Part shown: in pieces, positions 21,329 to 29,816 of the stretch
How the letters are laid out: each line of letters begins with the position of its first letter
Position numbering within the stretch: position 1 is the first letter of the stretch
Assembly: GCF_005887615.1 (NCBI RefSeq)
Contig: NZ_VANS01000001.1
Location: forward strand, 1,656,024 to 1,720,023
Origin: Sulfitobacter sabulilitoris
GTDB lineage: Bacteria; Pseudomonadota; Alphaproteobacteria; Rhodobacterales; Rhodobacteraceae
Length of the DNA stretch: 64,000 bases
Direction of reading: 5' to 3'
Program-made: the position numbers and the translations under genes
Notes under the pieces: generated by a model
Databases searched by the model: none
What the model saw: the letters and a program-made list of their open reading frames with translations, nothing else
What the model was told of the DNA's origin: nothing

Positions 21329-21949
21329 TTAGTTCTTCGCATAGAATTCCACGACGAGGTTCGGTTCCATCACGACGGGATACGGCACATCGCCCAGCCC
21401 CGGAGTGCGCACGAAGGTCGCTGTCATCTTGGAGTGGTCGACGTCCATGTAGTCGGGCACGTCACGCTCGGGAAGCTGGATGGCTTCCAGAAGGGCGGTC
21501 ATCTGCTTGGAGCGGTCGCGCACTTCGATCACGTCACCCTCTTTCACGCGGTAGGAGGGAATGTTGACCTTCTTGCCGTTCACGCGCACGTGGCCGTGGT
21601 TCACGAACTGGCGCGCGGCGAACACGGTCGCGACGAACTTGGCACGGTACACGACCGCGTCCAGACGGCGCTCCAGCAGGCCGATCAGGTTCTCACCGGT
21701 GTCGCCCTTGACGCGCTCGGCTTCGCCGTAGATGCGGCGGAACTGCTTTTCGGTCAGGTCGCCGTAGTAGCCCTTGAGCTTTTGCTTGGCGCGCAGCTGG
21801 ATCCCGAAGTCGGAGATCTTGCCCTTGCGGCGCTGGCCGTGCTGGCCGGGGCCGTATTCACGACGGTTGACGGGGGATTTCGGACGGCCCCAGATGTTCT
21901 CGCCCATCCGGCGGTCGATTTTATGCTTGGCAGACGTGCGTTTTGTCAC
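21329..21949 (-). CDS. rpsD: 30S ribosomal protein S4
   Basis: 206 residues, full length. Primary 16S rRNA-binding protein. Seen: the [18 protein letters not shown]-terminal region and the S4 RNA-binding domain with [20 protein letters not shown]. Start is GTG with AGAAGGAG 7 bases upstream. Monocistronic between its promoter and terminator, unlike the alpha-operon location in E. coli. Confidence 0.98.
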   Translation of the reverse strand: MTKRTSAKHKIDRRMGENIWGRPKSPVNRREYGPGQHGQRRKGKISDFGIQLRAKQKLKGYYGDLTEKQFRRIYGEAERVKGDTGENLIGLLERRLDAVVYRAKFVATVFAARQFVNHGHVRVNGKKVNIPSYRVKEGDVIEVRDRSKQMTALLEAIQLPERDVPDYMDVDHSKMTATFVRTPGLGDVPYPVVMEPNLVVEFYAKN

Positions 21950-22068
21950 GGCTGATCTCCTTCTGTGTGCTCGACGCCCGAAACCGGGCGACTGTGAAGG
22001 GCGTTGTCCTCTGGCACGTGCCTGACAGGGATCCCCTCGCGGGGTCCACCAACACCAATGAAGCCGCG

Positions 22069-22096
22069 CTTATACGGGCATGAAGGGCGGAGTCAA
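22069..22096 (-). promoter_or_regulatory. rpsD: Promoter of rpsD
   Basis: Minus strand TTGACT (22096-22091), 16-base spacer, TATAAG (22074-22069). Both boxes are near consensus. The -35 box contains the TGA stop codon of tag. The leader between this promoter and rpsD carries two small hairpins (GCCCG/CGGGC at 21976-21989 and a GGACCCC-type stem near 22029-22047). Confidence 0.75.
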
Positions 22097-22680
22097 CGGG
22101 TCTTTGCCCTGTCCTGCGCCAAGGCCGCGCAGGGCGCGTGACGGTGGCAGGTGACAAGGTGGTCGTTGACCATGCCCACCGCCTCCATGAAGGCGTAAAC
22201 GATGGTGGGGCCGCAAAACCGGAACCCCTCGCGCTTGAGGTCCTTGGAGAGCCGGACGCTCAGGGAGGTCTGGGTTGGAACCTGCGATTGGCTCGTCCAC
22301 CGGTTTTGCAGCGGCACCCCATCGACATATTTCCATAAAAACCGATCGAAACCCTCGCGCGCCTCGATCTCCTGCCAAACGCGCGCGTTGCCGATGGCGG
22401 CTTCGATTTTGCCGCGATGGCGGATGATGCCGGGATCGCCCAACAGGCGGTCCACCTCGGGCGCGTCCCATGTGGCAATGACATCGGGCTCGAACCCGGC
22501 AAAGGCCGCCCTGAAATTTTCCCGTTTTTTCAAAATGGTAATCCAGCTGAGCCCGGCCTGGAACCCATCGAGGATCAGCTTTTCCCACAACGCCCGACTG
22601 TCGTATTCCGGCACGCCCCAATCGGTGTCGTGATAGTCGAGATATATTTGCTCCGGTCCGGCCCAGTCGCATCTTTTCAT
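22093..22680 (-). CDS. tag: DNA-3-methyladenine glycosylase I
   Basis: 195 residues. Removes 3-methyladenine from alkylated DNA. The start KRCDWAGPEQIYLDYHDTDW, the LILDGFQAGLSWITIL helix-hairpin segment and the GFRFCGPTIVYAFMEAVG region, with zinc-binding Cys and His residues at both ends (C4, H17, H and C near the C-terminus), are those of Tag. The start at 22680 is chosen because AGGA lies 8 bases before it and homologues begin MKRCDW; an ATG nine bases upstream is the alternative. Confidence 0.94.
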   Translation of the reverse strand: MKRCDWAGPEQIYLDYHDTDWGVPEYDSRALWEKLILDGFQAGLSWITILKKRENFRAAFAGFEPDVIATWDAPEVDRLLGDPGIIRHRGKIEAAIGNARVWQEIEAREGFDRFLWKYVDGVPLQNRWTSQSQVPTQTSLSVRLSKDLKREGFRFCGPTIVYAFMEAVGMVNDHLVTCHRHAPCAALAQDRAKTR

Positions 22681-22799
22681 TGCAGCCATCCTGTTCTGCC
22701 CCCGTTGGTATAGCTTTAGTCAAATTAGAACAAAATGCGAAAATTAACTCCCTATTAGACGTTTGGGCGGCATGGTGGCGCGATCACGAATGCAGGGGG

Positions 22800-23651
22800 A
22801 TGCAGACAGTGGATCCGAAAAGACGGCAGTTTGCGGACCTGGAACCGGGATCCGAGAGTCCGCTCAGCTTTGCCGTCTCGCGGCGCGATCAGGCCACGCT
22901 GGACATGGTGGCCGAGGCGGTCGCGCATAAACAGACCCTGCTGGCCTATCAACCCATCATGCGCAGCGACGCCCCGCACAAGGTCGCCTTTTACGAAGGG
23001 CTGATCCGGGTGCTGGACGATACCGGCCGCGTGATTCCCGCCGGCGACTTCATGCCCGCGGTCGAGGCGACGGAATTGGGCCGCAAAATCGATGTGCTCG
23101 CCCTCGACATGGGGCTTGAAGCGCTGCACGAAACGCCCTTCCTGCGGTTATCGATCAATATGTCGGCGCGGTCGATCGGCTATTCCGACTGGATGACGAC
23201 ACTCAACAAGTGGCTGGAGCGCGACGATACCATCGCCGAACGCCTGATCATGGAAATCACCGAGTCGTCGGCGATGATGGTGCCGGAGCTTGTCGTCGAT
23301 TTCATGGATCGGCTGCAAATGCGCGGCATCTGCTTTGCCATGGACGATTTCGGCGCTGGCTACACTGCCATCCGCTACTTCAGGGATTTCTGCTTTGATA
23401 TCGTCAAGATCGACGGACAGTTCTGCCGCGGGATCGCCACGAATCCCGACAACCAGGCCCTGACCCGCGCGCTGGTGTCCATCGCGCGCCATTTCGACAT
23501 GCTGACCGTGGCGGAATTTGTCGAAACGCCGTGCGATGCCGAAACGCTGGTCGCGTTGGGCGTGGATTGCCTGCAAGGCTACTATTTTTCCGCCCCCACG
23601 ACGCGGCCCGACTGGCTGCGCGGCGGATCGGCGCGCTGGGCCTCTGCCTGA
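22800..23651 (+). CDS. EAL-domain cyclic-di-GMP phosphodiesterase
   Basis: 283 residues, EAL domain alone. Catalytic set complete: EGLIR (E66), N120 in LSINMS, E152 in MEITES, DD at 182-183 in MDDFGAGY, K203 in IVKIDGQF, E239 in AEFVET, Q259 in LQGYYF. The E-A-L triplet itself reads E-G-L. No sensor or GGDEF domain and no membrane segment, so it is probably a cytosolic enzyme. The start is uncertain: the ATG at 22800 is immediately after GGGGG, whereas a GTG at 22809 has a better spacing. Divergent from tag. Confidence 0.88.
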   Translation: MQTVDPKRRQFADLEPGSESPLSFAVSRRDQATLDMVAEAVAHKQTLLAYQPIMRSDAPHKVAFYEGLIRVLDDTGRVIPAGDFMPAVEATELGRKIDVLALDMGLEALHETPFLRLSINMSARSIGYSDWMTTLNKWLERDDTIAERLIMEITESSAMMVPELVVDFMDRLQMRGICFAMDDFGAGYTAIRYFRDFCFDIVKIDGQFCRGIATNPDNQALTRALVSIARHFDMLTVAEFVETPCDAETLVALGVDCLQGYYFSAPTTRPDWLRGGSARWASA

Positions 23652-23785
23652 GCCCAAGATCGGTTGCTGCTGCACGGGGGATGGGATATGTTTCCTGTCA
23701 GAAGGCGGGGGAGGCCGGGAGCAAGCGTCTGTCGCGGACTCCCGAATGCGTGATCCTTTGTCAGAACCGGTAGAGGACATAATCC

Positions 23786-24961
23786 ATGACAAACGTTGTC
23801 ATCGCATCCGCCGCCCGCACTGCCGTCGGCAGCTTCGGTGGATCTTTCGCAAACACGCCCGCGCACGATCTGGGCGCCGTGGTGCTTGAAGAGATCGTTG
23901 CCCGCGCCGGCATCGACAAATCCGAGGTGTCCGAGACGATCCTGGGCCAGGTGCTGACAGCGGCGCAGGGGCAGAACCCCGCGCGGCAGGCGCACATCAA
24001 CGCCGGTCTGCCCATCGAAAGCGCCGCCTGGGGCATCAACCAGGTCTGCGGCTCCGGCTTGCGCGCCGTGGCATTGGCCGCACAGCATATCCAGTTGGGC
24101 GATGCATCCATCGTCGCGGCGGGCGGCCAGGAAAACATGTCGATGTCGCCGCATGCCGCGAACCTGCGCCAGGGCCACAAGATGGGCGACATGAAATACA
24201 TCGATACGATGATCCGCGATGGCCTGTGGGATGCGTTCAACGGCTATCACATGGGTCAGACGGCGGAAAACGTCGCCGAAAAGTGGCAGATCAGCCGCGA
24301 TCAGCAGGACGAATTCGCCGTCAGCTCGCAAAACAAGGCCGAAGCGGCGCAGAAGGCGGGCAGGTTCGCCGATGAAATCGTGGCCTTCACGGTCAAGGGC
24401 CGCAAGGGCGACACGGTGGTCGACCAGGATGAATACATCCGCCACGGCGCCACGATGGAGGCGATGCAGAAACTGCGCCCCGCCTTCACCAAGGACGGAT
24501 CGGTCACGGCGGCAAACGCCTCCGGTCTCAATGACGGGGCGGCCGCGGCCCTGATGATGAGCGCGGATGAGGCCGAAAGGCGCGGGATCACCCCGCTTGC
24601 GCGGATCGCCAGCTATGCCACTGCGGCGCTGGACCCGTCTATCATGGGCGTGGGTCCGATCTATGCCAGCCGCAAGGCGCTGGAAAAGGCCGGCTGGAAA
24701 GCCGAGGACCTGGATCTGGTCGAGGCCAACGAAGCCTTTGCCGCGCAGGCCTGTGCCGTGAACAAGGACATGGGCTGGGACCCGGCGATCGTGAACGTGA
24801 ACGGCGGCGCCATCGCCATCGGCCACCCGATCGGCGCTTCGGGCGCACGGATCCTCAACACTCTGCTGTTCGAAATGCAGCGCCGCGGCGCGAAAAAGGG
24901 TCTGGCGACCCTTTGCATCGGCGGCGGCATGGGCGTTGCCATGTGTCTTGAGCGTCCCTGA
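23786..24961 (+). CDS. phaA: Acetyl-CoA C-acetyltransferase (beta-ketothiolase)
   Basis: 391 residues. Condenses two acetyl-CoA to acetoacetyl-CoA, first step of polyhydroxybutyrate synthesis. Catalytic residues present: C88 in [11 protein letters not shown]347 in GHPIGASG, C377 in [14 protein letters not shown] site precedes the ATG by 8 bases. First gene of a cluster with the patatin-like gene and phaB; the polymerase phaC is not in the window. Confidence 0.95.
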   Translation: MTNVVIASAARTAVGSFGGSFANTPAHDLGAVVLEEIVARAGIDKSEVSETILGQVLTAAQGQNPARQAHINAGLPIESAAWGINQVCGSGLRAVALAAQHIQLGDASIVAAGGQENMSMSPHAANLRQGHKMGDMKYIDTMIRDGLWDAFNGYHMGQTAENVAEKWQISRDQQDEFAVSSQNKAEAAQKAGRFADEIVAFTVKGRKGDTVVDQDEYIRHGATMEAMQKLRPAFTKDGSVTAANASGLNDGAAAALMMSADEAERRGITPLARIASYATAALDPSIMGVGPIYASRKALEKAGWKAEDLDLVEANEAFAAQACAVNKDMGWDPAIVNVNGGAIAIGHPIGASGARILNTLLFEMQRRGAKKGLATLCIGGGMGVAMCLERP

Positions 24962-24967
24962 TGCCAC

Positions 24968-24997
24968 ATGCACGGCACGCGGGCGCGTGCCGTGCAT
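24968..24997. promoter_or_regulatory. Strong perfect hairpin between phaA and the patatin-like gene
   Basis: A 13-bp perfect stem, ATGCACGGCACGC (24968-24980) and GCGTGCCGTGCAT (24985-24997), with a 4-base GGGC loop. It starts 6 bases after the phaA stop and ends 9 bases before the next ATG. There is no T run, so it is either a Rho-independent-like pause or an mRNA-stabilising / translation-limiting structure that would keep PhaA above the downstream products (inference). Confidence 0.75.
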
Positions 24998-25006
24998 CAT
25001 AGCCGG

Positions 25007-25861
25007 ATGAGCCAGACACAAGACTCAATTCACTATGACCAGATGGTCTGCTCCGGCGGGGGCACACGCTGTTTCTGGCAGGGTGGCTTTCTGGATGTCG
25101 TGCGGGACGGGATCGACCTGTCGCCTGTCCGCATCAGCGCGGTCAGCGGCGGCGCCCTGACCGGCGCCGGTTTCATCACGCGCAAGGGCCGTGACGTGCT
25201 CGACGCGATGATGGCGGCTTTTGCCCACACCGACGCCAACGTAACCCTGCATGACCTGACGCACGGCACCGGATCGACCCCGCACCAGCGCATCTACCGC
25301 GAGGTGGTGGGCGATGTGTTCGACGCAGCCGCCTGCAGGATCGTGGCGAACGGCCCGTCGTTTCAGGTGCTGATCGGCCGCCCGCCACTGGACCGCGCAC
25401 CAAAGCTCAGCGGCAGCGCCGCCGCGCTGGCCTACGAGGCCGAATTGCATCTGATCGGCAATCCGCATTTCAACTGGGCCGAAAAGATCGGCGTCACCGC
25501 CGAACTGGTGGATGCGCGGCAAGCAGCCCGCGACGGGCGGCTTGTCGATCTGATCTGCGCCGCGGCCGTTATTCCGCCGGTCTTCGACCCGCCGCTTTGG
25601 GATGGCAGGCCGGTGATCGACGGCGGCATGGCCGATCAGGCCCCCCTGCCCCAGCCCGACGAGGGCAGCACGCTGATCCTGCTGACGCGCGATTACGCCC
25701 GCATTCCGCAAATAGAGACCCGCCATTATGTCAGGCCCTCCCACAAGGTCGAGGCCGACAAGATCGATTTCACGGATCCCGACAAGATCGCGCGCACCTG
25801 GGCACAGGGCGAGGCGGACGGGCGTGAATTTCTCAAGACCCGCAAGACAACCCAGGAATGA
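25007..25861 (+). CDS. Patatin-like phospholipase/esterase
   Basis: 284 residues. Patatin Ser-Asp dyad layout: oxyanion loop CSGGGTRCFW (15-24), nucleophile S47 in SAVSGGALTG, and D205 in VIDGGMADQAP. The nucleophile elbow reads A-V-S-G-G rather than G-x-S-x-G. No signal peptide. Family members hydrolyse acyl ester bonds of lipids. The ATG at 25007 is used because an earlier ATG lies inside the hairpin stem; its own ribosome site is poor. It sits between phaA and phaB, and its stop overlaps the ribosome site of phaB, which suggests a role tied to PHB or membrane lipid turnover (inference). Confidence 0.8.
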   Translation: MSQTQDSIHYDQMVCSGGGTRCFWQGGFLDVVRDGIDLSPVRISAVSGGALTGAGFITRKGRDVLDAMMAAFAHTDANVTLHDLTHGTGSTPHQRIYREVVGDVFDAAACRIVANGPSFQVLIGRPPLDRAPKLSGSAAALAYEAELHLIGNPHFNWAEKIGVTAELVDARQAARDGRLVDLICAAAVIPPVFDPPLWDGRPVIDGGMADQAPLPQPDEGSTLILLTRDYARIPQIETRHYVRPSHKVEADKIDFTDPDKIARTWAQGEADGREFLKTRKTTQE

Positions 25862-25872
25862 GGAGAAAACCT

Positions 25873-26595
25873 ATGGGACGTACAGCATTGGTGACAGGAG
25901 GCAGCCGGGGAATCGGCGCCGCAATTTCAAAGGCGCTCAAGGACGCAGGCTATACCGTGGCCGCGACCTATGCCGGCAACGACGAAGCCGCCGCCAAATT
26001 CACCGACGAAACCGGCATCAAGACCTACAAGTGGAACGTGGCCGATTACGACGAATCGACCGCCGGGATCGCAAAGGTCGAAGCCGATCTGGGCCCCATC
26101 GAAGTGGTCGTGGCCAATGCCGGCATCACCCGCGACGCACCGTTCCACAAGATGACCCCGGAGCAATGGAAAGAGGTCGTCGACACCAATCTGACCGGCG
26201 TCTTCAACACGTTGCATCCGGTCTGGCCGGGCATGCGCGAACGCAAGTTCGGTCGGATCATCGTGATCAGTTCGATCAACGGCCAGAAGGGCCAGTTCGC
26301 GCAGACCAACTATGCGGCGACCAAGGCAGGCGATCTGGGCATCGTCAAATCGCTGGCACAGGAAGGCGCGCGCGCCGGGATCACCGCCAACGCGATCTGC
26401 CCGGGCTACATTGCGACCGACATGGTCATGGCCGTACCGGAAAAAGTGCGCGACAGCATCATCGCGCAAATCCCCGCCGGGCGTTTGGGCGAGCCCGAGG
26501 AAATCGCACGCTGCGTGGTGTTCCTTGCCGCCGACGACGCTGGCTTCATCAACGGTTCGACGATTTCGGCCAATGGCGGTCAGTTCTTCGTCTGA
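25873..26595 (+). CDS. phaB: Acetoacetyl-CoA reductase
   Basis: 240 residues. Reduces acetoacetyl-CoA to (R)-3-hydroxybutyryl-CoA with NADPH. SDR fold: TGGSRGIG cofactor loop (8-15), NAGI (82-85), and catalytic S134, Y147, K151 (YAATK). The start has a GAGGAG site; an ATG-like in-frame codon 15 bases upstream overlaps the patatin stop and is not used. Confidence 0.95.
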   Translation: MGRTALVTGGSRGIGAAISKALKDAGYTVAATYAGNDEAAAKFTDETGIKTYKWNVADYDESTAGIAKVEADLGPIEVVVANAGITRDAPFHKMTPEQWKEVVDTNLTGVFNTLHPVWPGMRERKFGRIIVISSINGQKGQFAQTNYAATKAGDLGIVKSLAQEGARAGITANAICPGYIATDMVMAVPEKVRDSIIAQIPAGRLGEPEEIARCVVFLAADDAGFINGSTISANGGQFFV

Positions 26596-26614
26596 TCTCT
26601 TGCCGAATCTTCAG

Positions 26615-26649
26615 AAAAGGGGCCTGTTCATCCGAACCGGCCCCTTTTT
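26615..26649 (+). terminator. Intrinsic terminator of the phaA-patatin-phaB cluster
   Basis: Stem AAAAGGGGCC (26615-26624) with GGCCCCTTTT (26639-26648), extended inside by GTTC/GAAC around an ATCC loop, then a run of five T. Lies 20 bases after the phaB stop. Confidence 0.92.
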
Positions 26650-26684
26650 CCATGGCGTCACGGGTTGCCTGCGCGCAACTTTGC

Positions 26685-26708
26685 GGACCGCAGGACCGCA
26701 GGACCGCC
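26685..26708. repeat. Three tandem 8-mers
   Basis: GGACCGCA, GGACCGCA, GGACCGCC head to tail, between the phaB terminator and the 3' end of the 38-residue gene. Likely a small slippage repeat. Confidence 0.8.
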
Positions 26709-26716
26709 GCTGACGC

Positions 26717-26833
26717 TTAGCGGGCGGACCGCGACCAGATCCAGGCCCAGGCGCTGCGCATGGCCTGTGCTCTTTCTTCATGGGCGGCGGCCATTGCGGT
26801 GCGGGCGGCGGGGTTTGTGGTTGCTTCGATCAT
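26717..26833 (-). CDS. Small protein of 38 residues, unknown function
   Basis: The frame opens MIEATTNPAARTAMAAAHEE and ends AWAWIWSRSAR. Support for being real: an AAAGGA ribosome site 8 bases before the ATG, a clean stop, and divergence from the LysR gene across an AT-rich control region. The sequence is one alanine-rich amphipathic helix with a basic, tryptophan-rich C-terminus (W29, W31, W33), which looks suited to membrane or RNA contact. It resembles in style the tiny basic/aromatic proteins common in Rhodobacteraceae, but no family can be named. Confidence 0.65.
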   Translation of the reverse strand: MIEATTNPAARTAMAAAHEERAQAMRSAWAWIWSRSAR

Positions 26834-26895
26834 GGGACTATCCTTTGACATGGGAGTGGTTTAATGTTTCTTGCTTGAACCCAATATGGCCCTTT

Positions 26896-26931
26896 CAAAC
26901 GAAGCCGACAAACGAGACTTTCAATCGTTTG
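26896..26931. promoter_or_regulatory. Three CAAACGA boxes, likely LysR operator
   Basis: CAAACGA at 26896-26902 and 26909-26915 (13 bases apart) and its reverse TCGTTTG at 26925-26931, so the last two form an inverted repeat with a 9-base spacer. The site is between the divergent small gene and the LysR gene, ending 23 bases before the LysR ATG. This layout is typical of LysR autoregulation and control of the divergent gene. Confidence 0.65.
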
Positions 26932-26954
26932 AGACAAGAAATACTTAACTGAAA

Positions 26955-27899
26955 ATGACTGACCGCCTGCCTCCTCTGACAGCATTGCGCGCCTTTGACG
27001 CGGCGGCCCGGCATATGTCGTTCGCGCGCGCGGCCGAGGAATTGAACGTGACGCCCGCGGCCCTCAGCTTTCAGATCAAGTCGCTCGAAGATCATTTGGG
27101 CGCGCCCTTGTTCCGGCGCCTCAACCGCGCGGTTGAACTGACAGAGGCCGGGCGCGCGCTTGCCCCCGGCGCCGCCGACGGGTTTCAGACCCTGGCCGCC
27201 GCATGGCGCGCGGCGCAGCGATTGCAGGACAATCAGACGCTGACCGTGACGGCGGGCCCGGCGTTTACCGCGAAATGGCTGGCGCCGCGGCTCTATGAAT
27301 TCGCCCAGTCCCATCCAGAGGTGGAGTTGCGCTTTTCCGCCTCGCTCCGGATGATGGATTTCGGCCGCGATGCGATCGACGTGGCGATCCGTTTTGGCTA
27401 CGGGCCCGATCCGGGGCTGTATTCCGTTCCGCTGGCCGAGGAATGGGTGACGCCGGTCATGACGCCCGAACTGGCGGCCCGCTATCGCGATGCGCAAAGC
27501 CTGACGACCGCACCGCTGATTTTCGACGACTCGATCAGTTTCCTGTCGCCGCCCTGCGACTGGACCGCTTGGTTCCGTGCGATGGGCATCGATTTCACCC
27601 CAACTCATGGCCCGAGGTTCAGCCAATCCGATCACGCCGTGGATGCGGCCCTGGCCGGGGTGGGGGTCGTGCTGGGGCGGCGTGCACTGGTGGTCAAGGA
27701 CATCGCCGAAGAGCGCCTGATCGCGCCCTATGGCGTGGCGCTGTCGACCGGCGCGCGGTTCAGATTTCTGTGCCCCGAAGGCACCGAGACCCGGCCCCAG
27801 GTCAAAGCCTTCCGCGACTGGATCCTGTCCGAGATCGACAAGACCGCCGCCATTACCGACGCTCTGACTGTCCTGGCGGTGTCGGAGTATGCCCAATGA
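26955..27899 (+). CDS. LysR-family transcriptional regulator (GcvA-like)
   Basis: 314 residues. N-terminal winged helix-turn-helix about 5-64 (LRAFDAAARHMSFARAAEEL, LNVTPAALSFQIKSLEDHLG), then a periplasmic-binding-like effector domain (about 90-295). The VTPAAxSxQI motif and length are of the GcvA/AmpR subgroup. No strong ribosome site; the leader is AT-rich. Its TGA overlaps the ATG of the EamA exporter, so regulator and exporter are co-transcribed; the effector may be the exporter's substrate (inference). Confidence 0.9.
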   Translation: MTDRLPPLTALRAFDAAARHMSFARAAEELNVTPAALSFQIKSLEDHLGAPLFRRLNRAVELTEAGRALAPGAADGFQTLAAAWRAAQRLQDNQTLTVTAGPAFTAKWLAPRLYEFAQSHPEVELRFSASLRMMDFGRDAIDVAIRFGYGPDPGLYSVPLAEEWVTPVMTPELAARYRDAQSLTTAPLIFDDSISFLSPPCDWTAWFRAMGIDFTPTHGPRFSQSDHAVDAALAGVGVVLGRRALVVKDIAEERLIAPYGVALSTGARFRFLCPEGTETRPQVKAFRDWILSEIDKTAAITDALTVLAVSEYAQ

Positions 27900-28759
27900 C
27901 CACCGCCCGCGCGACGGCGGTCGGGTTTGTCGCCGTTCTCTTGTGGGCGCTTCTTGCGCTGCTGACCGTGGGGTCCTCGCCGGTGCCGCCCTTGCTGCTG
28001 AACACCATCTGCTTTGCCATTGGCGGGGCGATCGGGCTGATCTGGACCGGGCTGACGGACGGCTTTCGGGCGCTGCGGGCGGTTCCTTTGCGGGTCTATG
28101 TGGTGGGCACCTTCGGCCTGTTTGGCTATCACGCGCTCTATTTCTCCGCGCTGCGCCTTGCCCCTGCCGCCGAAGCCGGGCTGATCGCCTATCTCTGGCC
28201 GTTGCTGATCGTCGTGCTGTCGGGGCTGTTGCCGGGCGAACGTGTCCGCCCGGGGCATCTGCTTGGGGCGGTCGTGGGGTTCATCGGGGCCGTGCTGATC
28301 ATTTCAGGCGGCAGTACCGGGTTCGACATGGCGGCCCTGCCCGGCTATGCGCTGGCTTTGCTCTGTGCCTTTTTCTGGTCCGGGTATTCCGTCTTGTCGC
28401 GCTTTGCCGGGACCGCGCCCACACAGACGGTTGCAGTGTTCTGCATCGCCAGCGCGGCGTTGTCGCTACCGCTTCATCTTGTGTTTGAAACCGCGCAATG
28501 GCCCGACACCGGCATTGGCTGGATCTCTGTGATCCTGTTGGGGCTGGGGCCGGTGGGGTTTGCGTTCTACGTCTGGGATATCGGCGTCAAACACGGCGAT
28601 ATTCAGCTTTTGGGAACGGCCTCCTATGGCGCGCCACTGCTGTCCACGCTGGTTCTGGTCGTGGCGGGCGTGACCGTTCCAAGTTGGTCGCTGGCGCTGG
28701 CGGCCGTGCTGATCACGGGCGGGGCCTTGATCGCCGCCCGCGCCAGTTTCCGGAGCTAG
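27896..28759 (+). CDS. EamA/DMT-family exporter
   Basis: 287 residues, about ten membrane segments in two EamA repeats (about 5-135 and 150-285). Typical segments: GYHALYFSALRLAPAAEAGL and FAFYVWDIGVKHGDIQLLGT. Drug/metabolite transporter family; substrates are commonly amino acids or related metabolites. It is close to the aromatic/DMT YdcZ-type 'EamA' proteins with a short C-terminus. It converges with the YdcH-like gene, 3 bases apart. Confidence 0.88.
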   Translation: MTTARATAVGFVAVLLWALLALLTVGSSPVPPLLLNTICFAIGGAIGLIWTGLTDGFRALRAVPLRVYVVGTFGLFGYHALYFSALRLAPAAEAGLIAYLWPLLIVVLSGLLPGERVRPGHLLGAVVGFIGAVLIISGGSTGFDMAALPGYALALLCAFFWSGYSVLSRFAGTAPTQTVAVFCIASAALSLPLHLVFETAQWPDTGIGWISVILLGLGPVGFAFYVWDIGVKHGDIQLLGTASYGAPLLSTLVLVVAGVTVPSWSLALAAVLITGGALIAARASFRS

Positions 28760-28762
28760 CGA

Positions 28763-28927
28763 CTAGGGTGTCAGCCGCGCGATTTCCTCTTTCAATCGTA
28801 GCTTCTGTTTCTTGAGCTCAGCCACATGAAGATCGTCCACACCCGGCGATCGCTGGGCTTGTTCGACCTTGTCGCTCAGCGACGCATGCTTCTTTTTCAG
28901 TTGGTCAAGATGCGCGTTCAGGCTCAT
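28763..28927 (-). CDS. YdcH/DUF465 family small protein
   Basis: 54 residues, nearly all helical coiled coil: SLNAHLDQLKKKHASLSDKV then VAELKKQKLRLKEEIARL. DUF465 proteins are small, of unknown function. GGAGGA lies 5 bases before the ATG at 28927; an ATG 12 bases upstream is less well placed. Confidence 0.85.
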   Translation of the reverse strand: MSLNAHLDQLKKKHASLSDKVEQAQRSPGVDDLHVAELKKQKLRLKEEIARLTP

Positions 28928-29018
28928 TCGGTCCTCCATTTTGAAACAGTTGCACGGCGATCTGACCACAGCTTGCGATTCAAGTCACGCCGCACCCGCA
29001 GCATAACCCGCGCAATTC

Positions 29019-29816
29019 TTAATGACGGCTTAATGCTGCCTGAAATTTCAACCCTGCGCCGTCGCGCAGCACCGCGCGGATCGCGGGGACATAGCTGTCG
29101 CCGTCGCGCAGGTGGCGCGGGCCTTCGTGCATCACCAAAGGCGCATACAGCCGAAACGCCGCCCGTCCGGATTTGCGCGCGCGCAGAATGATCAGTTCGG
29201 CCCGGCGCCCGACCCGCGGGGCCAGCGGCAGCACTTCGATACTGCCCATGTCGTCGGCAAGCGCACGCATCAGTTCCGGCAGCCGCTCGGCGCGGTGAAT
29301 GAAATGCGCGTAGCCCTTTGGCGCGAGCCGCTTGCCCGCGACGCGCACCCACTGCGACAAGGGCACGCTTTCGCCCAGCGACGGCTCGCGACGGGCATTG
29401 CCCGAAGCGCGGCTGGCGGAGCGGTCGAAATAGGGCGGGTTGGCGATGACGTGATCGAACTGGCGCTGGCGCAGGTCCGGCGGCAGGTCGGTCAGGTCCG
29501 CCGTCACGACCTCGAGCCCCGCCTGTGCACCGTTGCGCCGCGCAAGATCCGCATAGGCGGGCTGCAATTCCACGCCTGTCAGCCGCAGGCCCGGCACCCG
29601 CGCCCCCAGACACAGGATCGCCGCCCCCGCGCCGCAGCCCAGTTCGAGCACACGCTGCCCCGGCTGCGCATCCACGCTGGCCGCCAGCAACACCGGGTCC
29701 ACACCTGCGCGGTAACCCGACCGGGGCTGCCACAGGTGCAAAAGGCCGCCCAGAAACGCGTCGTGGGTCAGATCGCTCTGCGAAAACGCCCTGTCTGTCG
29801 CCGATCCGCCGGTCAT
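29019..29816 (-). CDS. tRNA1(Val) (adenine-N6)-methyltransferase-like
   Basis: 265 residues. Class I SAM methyltransferase with the N6-adenine motif ANPPYFD preceded by the SAM loop VLELGCGAGAAILCL and GVELQPAYADLA. The HLWQPRSGYRAGVDPVLLAAS opening is shared with TrmN6-type enzymes. It would modify adenine 37 of a tRNA, although substrate is inferred from family only. The ATG overlaps the DUF2007 stop. Confidence 0.85.
   Translation of the reverse strand: MTGGSATDRAFSQSDLTHDAFLGGLLHLWQPRSGYRAGVDPVLLAASVDAQPGQRVLELGCGAGAAILCLGARVPGLRLTGVELQPAYADLARRNGAQAGLEVVTADLTDLPPDLRQRQFDHVIANPPYFDRSASRASGNARREPSLGESVPLSQWVRVAGKRLAPKGYAHFIHRAERLPELMRALADDMGSIEVLPLAPRVGRRAELIILRARKSGRAAFRLYAPLVMHEGPRHLRDGDSYVPAIRAVLRDGAGLKFQAALSRH

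Noticed and set aside
24968-25007. Patatin gene start at the ATG at 24968
   Set aside because: The codon lies inside the 13-bp hairpin and adds residues not fitting the fold; 25007 is preferred.
26685-26708. CRISPR-like repeat
   Set aside because: Three head-to-tail 8-mers without spacers; too short and no cas genes.
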